From the NCBI RefSeq assembly GCF_000006565.2, contig NC_031478.1, positions 5,604,212 through 5,668,211 on the forward strand: a stretch of 64,000 nucleotides of DNA, read 5' to 3'. Of this stretch, positions 36,236-48,200 are shown one piece after another. Each line of letters begins with the position of its first letter. Within the stretch, counting starts at the first letter, position 1. The notes under the pieces were generated by a model. It searched no databases and was not told the origin of the DNA. It was given only the letters and a program-made list of their open reading frames with translations. The translations under genes and the position numbers were made by a program. Source of the DNA: Toxoplasma gondii ME49 (Eukaryota; Apicomplexa; Conoidasida; Eucoccidiorida; Sarcocystidae).

Positions 36236-39200
36236 ATGGCGAACGCGGAGAAACTCGTAAAACTTCACGGCCTGTGGTTCCGCTCTTTGTGGAAGTGGGC
36301 CGAGAAGATACCACATGAAGACGCTGTCATTTGGCTTGACGAGAATGTGAGACAGCACTGGAATTACGCGGACCGGCCGATGTCTGGGCTCCAATAGAAG
36401 ACGCTGCTGGAGCGAGTTGTACATACGTAGGGAGCGGTGCTCACAACTGGCGTGACAGTTCTTAGCCTTTGTTTGGAGAGAGCGGATGCTGAAGCATCGA
36501 ATTCTGGACTCCTACCAGTGTAGCCACACGAGTGTAATAGATTGCCTGACAAATATTATTGTCTTGCTGAATACAATGTTGCCTTCCTCCTGTTCCATAG
36601 GGTTCAAAAGCCGCATCATTAACGTATCAAAAACTGCGACGGGAGGCCCTGATAATCGCCACCTGCTTGCGGCAAGTCCATTGTCAGCCAGGAGATCGAG
36701 CAATTCTGTAAGAGCAGAGGTGGAGTACGACAAGAAGGCTTGCTAGACTGCTCAGCACACGAACACATTCCAATGCAAAACCACCATCAAAGACCGTTTT
36801 TCTAATAACAAACAGAAGATGCAGCCCAAGAATGCAGTGCACGCTACATGATGGGTTGCAAGCCGTACTCAGACGCAAAGACACGCAAAAGTTAGGAGCT
36901 ATTTTCTGTCACCCTCAGGTGCTCGGTCTCCTTAGAAATGTGAGCTTTCAATTTGCTAAATGGAGACGTTCGCCGATGAACCACCAGAACCACTGTAGCA
37001 CTAGTCTCACAGATCACTTTCGGCTCGCTCAGTGTCTGTTGTTTGTCGTTGTTTGAAGCCGTCTAGGATTATCCAGCGAAAATTTCGTTCGTTACATTGC
37101 GTACCACTGGCTTGTCACCGTCCGTGATTTGTCGTTGCATTTTGCTCTCCTGGAGCATTTAATGGTCCACGATTTTTGCAGATGTTATCCTCCGTCGGTC
37201 AGCTTCGTGCCCGCCTTCCTTGGTTGTCAAATATGTGGGCTTACTGCCGTGCCGGTCTACCCACCTGGAAGTAATGACAGAGACTCGGACAGCATCCAAA
37301 GAATAGTGGCCATGGTGAAGACTACAAGGCCGTCGGTTGTGCTGAGTTCATCTCCACTCAGGTAATGATTCGTGCTATACCGTATAGAGAATACGATATG
37401 CCTCTTTCCTCTACTTCTGCGACAGTTTTACTTCAAAACGATTCGGATGCCAGCCGTTCATTGTTCGTTGCTGCAAACTGTGGAAGAATTCATGAACAAG
37501 GAGAGGATTAAAAAGTTGGCGGTCATGTTGACCTGCAGGTGCCCCCTAGTCGTTCGTAGTGCTAAGAAGATGCTTTGCTATCTCTTCAAACACGGCTGCT
37601 TCACACCAGCTATCCTATATGATTTCCAGTCGCAACAACAATATACGCGTGTCTTCCTTTCAAATATAAACCAGGTATTTTCTGAAAGAAGTATTTCCGG
37701 GTGCTGCCGCCCGTTGCGTGAGCGATATACGGTGGATATTCACTGACGAGCTGCCCGACCACGTCGAAGCCGGATCAGCGTTCGAGTTGGACTCGTTGGA
37801 TATCAAATCCGAGACGCCAGCTTTCATCCAGTTCTCGTCAGGAAGCACCGGAAACCCCAAGGGGTGCGTGGTAACGCACATGGCCCTACTGCACAACATC
37901 CATCTGAACTGGCGGATGTGTGGGGCTTTCCACCCGGGCACCGAAGAGAGCTTATACGATCTACCAGTTGAATCATACGCTGAATTCACCGAAAAATACC
38001 AGAAGCATCTCGTGGCCACCTGGGGTCACCGGCTACGTTCCTTTTCGTGGTTGCCGGTGACACATGATATGGGGTGAGTGCGAATGTTCTGCAAGGATCA
38101 CTCACGCTTGAAGGAATTTTTGACTCATTCAGGGGGCGAGAGAAACAGGTCCGCTGCCCGCTGCCCCCCTCTGTTAGGGGAGAATCACATTGACAGTTCA
38201 ATGACTAACGGCTTCATCAGTTAAGGGGGACTTCTTGCACTGACGGTAGTCTATGGCACCTTAAGGAACGCGGGACTGTCTACACACTGTGTGCTTTGTT
38301 GTTTGTATTCCAGACGGGGGAATTCAGCCAGCAGGAGTTTTGCATCCAGTTCCTTGATACAAACCACACCTGAGTTGTGTCATCTTCAGGCTCGTCGGAA
38401 TGTTGTGCGTCCCGTTGTTTTTCGGATGCACTGCCTTTTTCATGTCTCCTATCGACTTCGTGAGAGCACCCCATAGCTGGCTAGGGGGGATGAGCAAGTT
38501 CGGCTGTTCCTTCACAGCTGCGCCAGATTTCGCGTACGCTCTAGCAGCTAGAAAAGTTCCTGATGATCTGGTGTTGGAATTGAATTTTGAGAAAATTCTG
38601 GCATGCGTGAACGGTGCCGAACCTATTAGACCAGCAACAATTGAAGCATTTCTGCAGGTACGGTGCAGCATGAGCCGTCGCACACCTGTTCTTTCTCAAC
38701 ACCGTCTATCGCAATATTTGCTGCATGCGACACTCACGCCCAGATGGCAATGGGGTAGTAGCGTCCCAAAGGGAGACACTTTGGCGTCTCAGGAAGCATG
38801 TTTGCTCCACTCTCATGGTTGGTCCATGGTTTTTCCAGCAGCTGCTCTGACCGGCGGAGGCTGGTTGCTGGTTACATTCAAGCCAGAGAAACAGTGTCTG
38901 TAAAACAGTTGCACTCTGTTGGTCTGCATGTCGTCAGGCTCTGTACTACCACGTAACCCTCCCAGTGATATTTGGGGATGATAGGTGGACAAGTGAACGC
39001 CCACAGCAAAGTGAATAAAAGATATCTTCGACGGAGTCAGGCAGACACATATGCGGATGCACCTTTTGATCCCCCTGTTTTATCGTGTCTACAGAAGTTC
39101 GCTCCCGCTGGATTCCAGCCATGGATGATGAGTCCGGCATATGGCCTTGCCGAACACACAGTAGGGGTTACAGGACGTGGTTCCGAAGGGAGGAAGCCTA

Positions 39201-42200
39201 TGAGTCCGAAGATCATTGAAGTCAACAACGAAAAGGTGGCACAGGGGGTAAGTCGCGCGCAAAAGGGGCCGGATTTTACGTAGGCAGAATGCTTAGTTTG
39301 TGGGTCCGCGAGCTACACATTTTGGAGACGCTTGGCATGAAGGAAGGAATTTAAAGTGTCGCCTGGGGTGCATCCTGCTTGGAAGCTAACGCTGAACCGC
39401 CCTCACCATCGCCGGTGTTTCCTTTATCGGTAGCAATGAGCAGGGATAGACTGTCGCTTTTCGGACTGTTATTGTTGGTATGAATCTGCTGTTGGATGGT
39501 GGTGATGCTTTGATCTCTTCTTCGTTTCTTCCCAGGATACGGTAGAACTTTTCAAGCGTAGCGGAAAGCAAGAGAACGAAATGCGCACCAAGCTCATTGT
39601 CGGATGTGGAATTCCTCACGAAGACGTTATTGGTAAGTCCACATGATCCTATCTCTCTGTAAGCACTTTTGCCACTTTCAAGAGCACCGCATCTACCAGC
39701 CGACTTCTTGTCTGCTCCGTGCTTCGCTGCTAGATGGCAACACACGCATCTGCCAGTTGAGAGAACGATCGGCGGATGGACACCGCGCGCTGCATTTATA
39801 ACAGCATACATCCACTGGTGTTTCTATAGGATATCTGAGGAAGGAACTTTTCTATATCTTTCAGTGATTCCAGCTCGAGACCGTGACAGCAACGCCTAGT
39901 GTGGCTATTCTATCATAGAGACTGATCGCATAGTTGCGACTGATTAAAGCGCCAGACCAAACCACATATTTCCCCAGCAGCACCAAGAGCAGTCAGTGAG
40001 GCTTTACTGTGAATCTGCTTTTATAATACATTGCAAGTGGTTTTTTCTGTTTCTCCAAGTGCTGTGAGACTCTTGTTTTCCCTGGGCGCAGTGAAGATTG
40101 TAGACCCAAGGTTGTTGCAAGAGCTGTCGGAGTGGCAAGTTGGCGAGGTATGGGTCAGTTCTCCCAGCGCGGCTTCAGGCTACTTTGGTTCTCCAGTGGA
40201 GACGGCGTCAACGTTCAACCTGCACCTCAACACAGCTGATGGAGCCACCCGTGGAGACAGGAGTTTTCTTCGTACCGGAGACCTTGGCTTTCTCGGTGAC
40301 GGCGAGCTCTTCATTACTGGTCGTCTCAAAGATGTTGTCATTCTTCGAGGTTGTAATTACTACCCTCAGGATATCGAGGAAGCTGTCGAACGATGCGATT
40401 CAGTACGCAAGGGAGGAGTTATGGCTTTTTCTATCAGTACCACCGATGACGCTGAAGGGTTGGGAGTGGCGGCGGAAATTCAGAGTAAGACTTCTCTCAA
40501 CCCGTTCGCTGGCCTAGCACTAGCCGTGTATCCGGGCATAGCTCCCATTACATTTGACGATAGAATCCTACGAATGTTGGCGAACCGTGAGTCTCATGCA
40601 ATCGGAGACGAAAAGATTTACAAAATCAGCGGCTCTCGACATCGTCTGTCCGGCTGACGTCAGCAGTCCACGTACACTAATGGATTAGGAATACATAAAT
40701 GCTGCATCACGCAAAGAACACTGCATACAGTGGCGGATACGCTTACCTGTTGAGTGTGACTGTAATTTGTGTATGAAACAGAGGGTTCGGAGAAACCAGC
40801 GAAGTTGAAGCTGATATACGCTGACATCGTTCGGACTGTGAACAAGGTTCTTCACCTGCCCCTACAACGACTTTGGCTTCTCAGGGCTGGTTCCTTGCCC
40901 AAAACAACAAGTGGCAAACCTAGACGATCAGAAGCGAGAAGGCGGCTGCTTCAGGCAGAGCGCTGTGATGACATTTTATATTCATACACACGAAATCTCA
41001 GCCATTCCGGACACCTGCCCTTCCGGCCAGGCACCTTTGAACTCGATATGGAACAAAAGCAAGAAGACTCAGCGAGCACATCCAAAAGTGAGGTTAACAA
41101 GTCACTCGTTGAGTCACTTTCCACCGCTAAGGGTGCTAGGCACACCGATGATGGTTTTATATTCACGAATGGACAACAGAATTTGCATGAGGCCAAAAAG
41201 GACCAACATGGAACGTCAGACTCTACCTTGGCCGAACCGGTGTCCAATGCGATCTTGGATCCGATAACCAGGGTCACAGACGCACTACTTGTCACTGCAG
41301 ATGGCACGTCAGTACACAAGGATGAAGAGGAACTGTCGCTGGTGGCAGAATGTTTCGCTTGTGTGACCGGCGTCGAGAAGTCTTGCTTGCGGCCGGATAC
41401 GCCTTTCCTCTCACTCGGGTTAGACTCGCTCACGGCAGTTGAGCTGGCTAACGAAATTCAGCGAAGGATGAAACAGCCTGTAGAGCCTTTTGAGCTCTTC
41501 GAATTTGCTGACCTCCGCAGCCTGGCCCTATACCTAAGGAATAAGAAACTCGATCACGGAAAAGATGCACGAGGTCGACAAACAAAGTCCAGCCCCGAAC
41601 GCTCACTAGGAATTGTTCAAGTACAGCGGCCGAGCGTGTTTGTCACAGGTGTGGCGTGTGCGCTGCCGGGCTCCTGCCAGACGCCTGACAAGCTATGGGA
41701 GATCCTAGACGCGGGGATTGACTGCGTTGGGCCAATTCCACCGAACAGGTGAGTTGCACATCACAGCACTCCCCTTAGGTCAAACTCAATCGATCTGCTT
41801 CAATTTTCCGTTTTCAGTCTCCTGGTGCGGCTGTAGGTCGTCACTGTCGGCGTTGCAGCGCACAACAACATACCCTGCCTCCGTGGTTTGTTCCTTCGAA
41901 GGAAGCTGGCGTACAGAACGACTGACAAATAGCTTCTGCACCTGATAGGCATCATCGCTGAAACAAAGAGCAGTTTCTACGACTTTCTGCACCGAAAGAG
42001 GCCGAGATGTTTGAGCCACATGAGGTGTTATTCAAGCAGCTGGATTCTGGAGCGTGTAATATCTGTCACAGATATCCCTCCGGAAAGAAGTGATAGTACT
42101 CACCTTGTCTCAAAGTACATAACAAGTTGAGTTGAAACGGCGATCGTAATGAAAAGATGGAAGTGGCGACGTACATGCCTATTTTTTAGCGATGAACTGG

Positions 42201-45200
42201 TGCGTATTGCTACGTCAGGAACTTCTGCGCTTCGCAGAACTTCGCAGTCATCGGGGAGCCCCGAACTGCCAATGCTTCATTTTGCGTCACAGAGGGAGGC
42301 TTCCTGGACGATGTGGACCTCTTCGATAATTCCTCTTTCGGAATACCTGACGCCGAGGTGATCATTTTGCTGATGTCCGAATCGGATATTTTCGTAGCTA
42401 CAAGCTACCCTATCAGCAAAAGGGGCTGACTCTCGGGATATATATTCACCGGATCGGAAAAACAATGGGAAGTATGTTCTGTAGGTCTACTCTTGAATGC
42501 CTTCAGCTCTTTACGTCGCCTATATACTCGGAGGAAATTCCCTTTGTAGTTTGCCATGGAAAACTTGCGACGCGATGACATGAAAAAAGACAAGAGCCGC
42601 GGGAAACCTCCCGGTGAATGGAACAACCTCTTATACGTGCATCAATGTTTGCAGGCTATGACGATGGATCCGCAGCAACGGCTACTGTTGATGAAGGCGG
42701 TAGAGGCACTCCATGCAGCTGGAATGGCTACGATTGATTCAAGATCTGCCCCCATTGCGACATTCGTTGGTTGCTGCTCCACTGATTGGTGAGAATCGAC
42801 GTAGTTCCTTCTGTCCAAAGTAGACGCAGTCTCCTCGAATGCCAACTAATGCAGCATGAATCCCATTGAGTGATAATACAAAAGTAACATGTGGACCTTG
42901 CAGCAGTGAAGTCACGCTGTTGTGGGGAACGAGGCCGTGAAATACGGCGAACATGCGTTGTGTCTTTGTCAGGCAGAGAATGAACCTTGGCGAACAAATT
43001 CAGAGTTTCTCTGCCACAAGTCACTCGGCCAGCATGCTCTCCAACCGTCTGTCGTACACTCTCGGATTGACGGGTGCATCGATCACAGTGGATACCGCCT
43101 GCTCGTCGTCGTTGACCGCCTTGCATTGTGCCATGCAAGAGCTACAGCACCGGCATGTGCCATGCCACACAGCAGTTGTGGCCACTGTGAACTTGCTGCT
43201 GACCACCGACGTGACGCTGGCATTTGCGCGAGCAGGTTTTCTGTCTCCAACGTACAGATGCAAGACTTTCGACGACGCTGCTGATGGTTTCGTTCGAAGC
43301 GAAGGTGTCGTCGTCTTTGTGTTGCAAACTGATGTTTCCGAAACGCCCACACCCAGTTTCAAAAACCAACAAGAAGACAACGAAGGTGGTCAAGGCGAAT
43401 GTGGGACCAGGATCCCTGCTTCTGGTTACCTTTGCCGCATACTAGCTTCGACGGTCGTCCATGGAGGTAAAACAGGCAGTGTCACAGCACCGTCAGGATC
43501 TTCCCAAGAACTCCTATACAAACAGACCTTCGCCTGCGCCCAGGTCCCTCCAAGGGCGGTGGACTTAGTCGAGACCCATGGGACAGGCACGCGATTGGGA
43601 GATCCGATTGAAATCAGCGCTTTATGCAACAGTTTTGCTCCCGACATGGAAACGCGAAAACACCGACTGGTGCTGGGAGCTTTAAAGACCAACCTTGGCC
43701 ACTTGGAAGGAGCCTCTGGCCTCGCTGGGCTGTTGAAATCAGTACTTTGCCTTAATCGACAGCGAGTCCCACCAAATTTGCACCTTAGAAAGCTCAACCG
43801 TTTCATTGACTTCAGGAGTTTGCCGGTGTTACTGCCTACCAAGACAGTACCGTTGCCAGCTTCGTCGTCGGAGACAAAGGAGGCTGTTGCGCTTGTGACT
43901 TCTTTGGGTTTTGGTGGAACATATGCGCAGGTGGCTGTTCAGGTGCCGTCTACCACCGGTAATGAGATGTTGCTCCGAAACCAAGAACCGGTGCAGTGGA
44001 ACAAAAAATGTTTCGACGTTGGCAAACTAGTTTCACAAAGCAATTCTTTTCAATCCGCAGTTAGCCACAATGACACGAAAGGGCCATGCTTTTGGGAAGT
44101 GGGTTGGGAGTTTCTGCTCGAGTTTGACAGCATTACGCTGACGTTGCCTACTCTTCCTGAACAGGCTCCTCCCGCGAAGTGGCTCGTCCTCACTTCCCCC
44201 AAGGCACAGCAGAGCTTCCGCAAGTTCTCTGTGAATATTTTTCTGCCTGGTATCCGAATGACATTTGCTTGCCTGGAAGAACTGAAGGCACCCGAGCATT
44301 TGGAGGCAATTCTGAAAGCCGAGACCTGGACAGCAATCGTCTCTACGTATACCACAGAGACTGGAAGTTGTATGACAGACTCGAGTGACCTCATTGGTAG
44401 AACGCTTCAGATCCTCCAAACGTACGGTCAAATGGCCAGTCAATCTGCTGTTTTGCCACGGATTCTCTTTTTGACTCAGGGATGTTTTCAAGTTGGAGCC
44501 GCTGCCTCTCTCTTGAGGGCTTCTCCGTATAATGCTGGTATTATTGGATTTGTTCGTGCTTGTCGCTTGGAGATTGAAAGCCTCTCAGGCCGGAAAGCGC
44601 CTATCTATTTAATAGACTTCGCGGCAAACGGCACACTAACAGAAACGCTTAGCGCAGTATCGAAGCTGCTGGGTATGATTGACATTCGCAACGTTGACGA
44701 GACAGAGTTTGCAATCTGTGGAAAGCGCGTTTTTGCTCCTCGTCTGCTCCCCCTTCATCTTGGCCTTGAAGAAATCCTCCCTGCTTACGACCATTACATG
44801 GATCTAACCAAGAAGGCTGATGAAAGTCCCGCTGGCACTGCCAAATTCCCACGTCTCGTTGAGCCAGCCAACAAGGCTTGCCGCGTACGCCTCTTAGCTC
44901 TATGCCTTGATGAGATATTCCCTATAGAAGCAATATCACCCGCAAGTAAGGCTTTTGAACTAGGGGAGTCGCGTCCATGTACTTTACCCTATGGTTACCG
45001 CAACCGCCGCCAAAAAGCCTTCTTGTACCAAATGGAACGAGCGTTCGTATAGTCACAGACGGATACGTTATGAATTACCTCTCTGTTGGCTGAATCGCAA
45101 CAAAGCAAATGTCTATTTTAATCAGAAACGACTTGGACAGTCCACGTGTGTATTTATTGAAGTAATTTTAAAGCTTGCTGTCAGATTTATCTTGCCTGCA

Positions 45201-48200
45201 TGCTTCAAAAAGAAGATGAACGCAGCACCACCTTCAACAGCACGTGAAAATCGTCCCTTGTATTCGGCACTGTCAGACTTGAAGGGTTTAGCTTTCTTAT
45301 GTTGTGCTCCAGGTCCAGATAATGCTTCAAGCCTCTGCGGCTGCAGTGGGATCCTACTTGAGCACGGTGCGGACAGCCAACACCTCACGGTTGGGAACGT
45401 CGTATGTGGAATCATGCCCCGGCCCCACTGCGAGATTGCCGACATTCCAGGTATTCTATTGCACCCCTCTCCACCGTCATTTTCATGTGAACTAGCGGCT
45501 TCCCTCCCTCCACAGCTGGCACTACTGCTCTGGGCCCTGAATCAGGCGCCACCTTTGGTGACGCCTCCGGCGAAGCGGGTGTCACGAGTCCTTATTGTCG
45601 GAGCAGGTTGCGGAGTGGGGCTGGTAGCAGCCACCCACTTTCAGACTCTGGGCTTGAAGACATTTGCAGTGGTTTGTACAGAGGAGCAAGTCGAGGCTTT
45701 GGTGCATTACCAATTTCCACATGCGGCCATATGGTGTTATGATCGACCCGATCTGAGAAGTGCTTTGAGGCGGGAACTCGGGTATTCAAGTATTGATATG
45801 GTTGTCTGGGCACTGAAGCAAGAAATCGACTCCAGCAACAATCATCTGCTGAACTTGCTCAAGCATGGTGGATCTTTCGTGGATCTCGTTGCTTGTCATC
45901 CAGAGTCAAGATTGGGTTGGCGGCTTGATGTTAAATACGTACACTGCACATTGGACCTTGCCGCGCGTCCTTACCATGCAAAAGAATTTTCCAAGAATCT
46001 TGCACTCTCTTGTGAGATTCTTCGACAGAAAACTGCTTCTCAAAGGCAGCAAATTATGCATGTCTTCTTCGATCACGCACATCGTCTGGGTCAACATTGC
46101 TCGTTGGCGTCTGTCCAGATGACCGAGGCAGCGACCCCACAAAACGTGACCAGCCCAGCGGACCTCAGCAAGCAAAACGTATCTTTCAGACCAGGTGTCA
46201 ATGCGGTGGAATTCGTTTCCGGTTACTCTCATGCGGGGAGTGTTGTTTGTAGCCTGCCGAGCCCTATTTTTTTCAACAAGGCATCCTCAAGCAACGGAAA
46301 CTGTGAGTCTAATGCCTCGACTGCCTCCTCGAGTGCAGCTCTCGGGACCGAAGCATCGTCTAACGTCCGAACAGGAACCGTGCTAATCTTTGACTGCGGA
46401 TCGGGCAACACATGGCAACATCTTAGACAGTGGCTTTCAGATGAAGGTGCTTCGCACATTGTTGTTGTTCACGCGTGTGCTGAAGAAGGCGCTGATACAC
46501 TAGGGGTGAAAACTCTTCATCCCTCCCGTGTGAATGGCGGCCAAGGATGTTCGCAGACTCTGATTAAGGAGGTGAAATGCCGGCCACATCACCCTGAAGA
46601 AGTTGTCGAGTTGTTTAAGTTGTTGAAAGAAGGTCTGCATTTCCCTCTCGTTCGAGGCATTTTCTATATTCTGGGAGAGAAGCTTGACAGCCTTTTAGCG
46701 AACCAAACAACTAGCTCGGTACATGACATGATGAAGACGGCCTCAGGGGCGTGGTCGATCCATCATGCTTTGGGCCAGCTCGGCATGGAGGCTGATTTAG
46801 ATTTTTTTATTTTTTTCTCCAGCATTTCAGCCCTCTTTGGCAGCATCAGCCAATCAATATCAGCTGCAGTTCATGCGTCTCTAGACGCACTGGCGTACTA
46901 CAGGCGGCATCTTGGCCTTGCTGCTACGAGCATTCAGTGGGCGCCTTGGGCCGATGGATCAAGCGCGACTTCACCACAAATCGTTCGTCATTGGCTAGAA
47001 AAAGGTGGCGTTTCTAGTGTTCGAAATCCTCTAGCTGCTGTGAGTGCGATTCTGAAGAATCACACTGCCATCGGGGCTGTCGTTGCCTGCTTCCACGCTG
47101 ATCCCACCATCATGCACGAAATGGGAGAGACCGACCAAGAATGTACTTTTCTTTCCTCGGGGCCAGCGGCAAATACAAGGGATTCAACCTCTGGCAATGT
47201 TAAAGTGAGGACAAATCCGGTCAAATCCCGAGTTTTCCAAAATGTGTCCCCATCAACGGACACTTGTGGGGAAAACCACAAGGACGAACTTTTGGTGATA
47301 CTGACGCAGTTGGTTAGGAGGGAGGTCATAGAGATTGCCTCTTGCTACGTTTTCTTCGAGGGCAACAACTTATCTACCGACGAGTCACTTGTCGACCTTG
47401 GTCTTGATTCTCTCTCAGCTGTGGAGCTTCGGCACACGCTGCAGCAGCGATTCTGCGTTAACATAGAACCGACCTTCCTTCAGGCGAATGCAACAATTGA
47501 TAGCATTTCGGCGTTGCTTGTAACACATGTGGCTACCTCTCTGACGGGCGCTCTCCCCGTATTGCCACTGTCTTGCCCTGGTCTTGCAAGTGCGGTAGAT
47601 GACTGCGCGCTTGTCAGCTTGGCGCTCAGACTTCCCGGGCGCTGTGACTCCCTGGACGCTTTTTGGGCGTCTCTACAAAGCGATTCCGGCTATTGCAGGC
47701 CGGGGGCTTCGGAGGCCTGTGATCAATGCTTCATGCATCGTGCGGGAAGTGGCGAGCTTCCTGCGGAGTCGCAATCTATTGGCACCAATCTCGATGCCAG
47801 GAAAGGCTTCTGTTGGCTGAGCAACCGTGACGCATTCGACAGTCATTTCTTCGGCATATCTTTCACAGAAGCTTTGGCCACAGACCCCTGTCACAGATTG
47901 CTTTTGGAGGCAACGTACGAAGCTTTGTGCAAACTGAACACAGAACAGCAGTCGGGCACGTCCGGTACGCCAATTGCTGTTTTCGCTACATCTTCATCTA
48001 CCCAAATGCGAGCCTCTCTCCCATCGTACACTAAACCAGCGAGTTCTCAAAATACGCAGGACAATAACGGATGCTTAGCCGCGAGTTTTCTGTCCTACCA
48101 TCTGAATCTGACTGGCTTGGCCGTGCCCATTGATGGCAGTGACAGCGCGTCACTGATTGCACTTGATCTCGGAAGGGAACACCTACGAGGGACGGATTCC

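Noticed and set aside
37372..37674. Open frame inside a synthase intron that looked like an extra FAAL exon
   Set aside because: It cannot be joined in phase with the exons on either side, while direct joining of 37361 to 37675 is in phase and gives the expected FAAL order.
44991..45240. Apparent N-terminal extension of the second large synthase ORF
   Set aside because: This stretch is intronic in the phase-consistent model; its translation has no ER or KR similarity, whereas similarity starts right after the acceptor at 45240.
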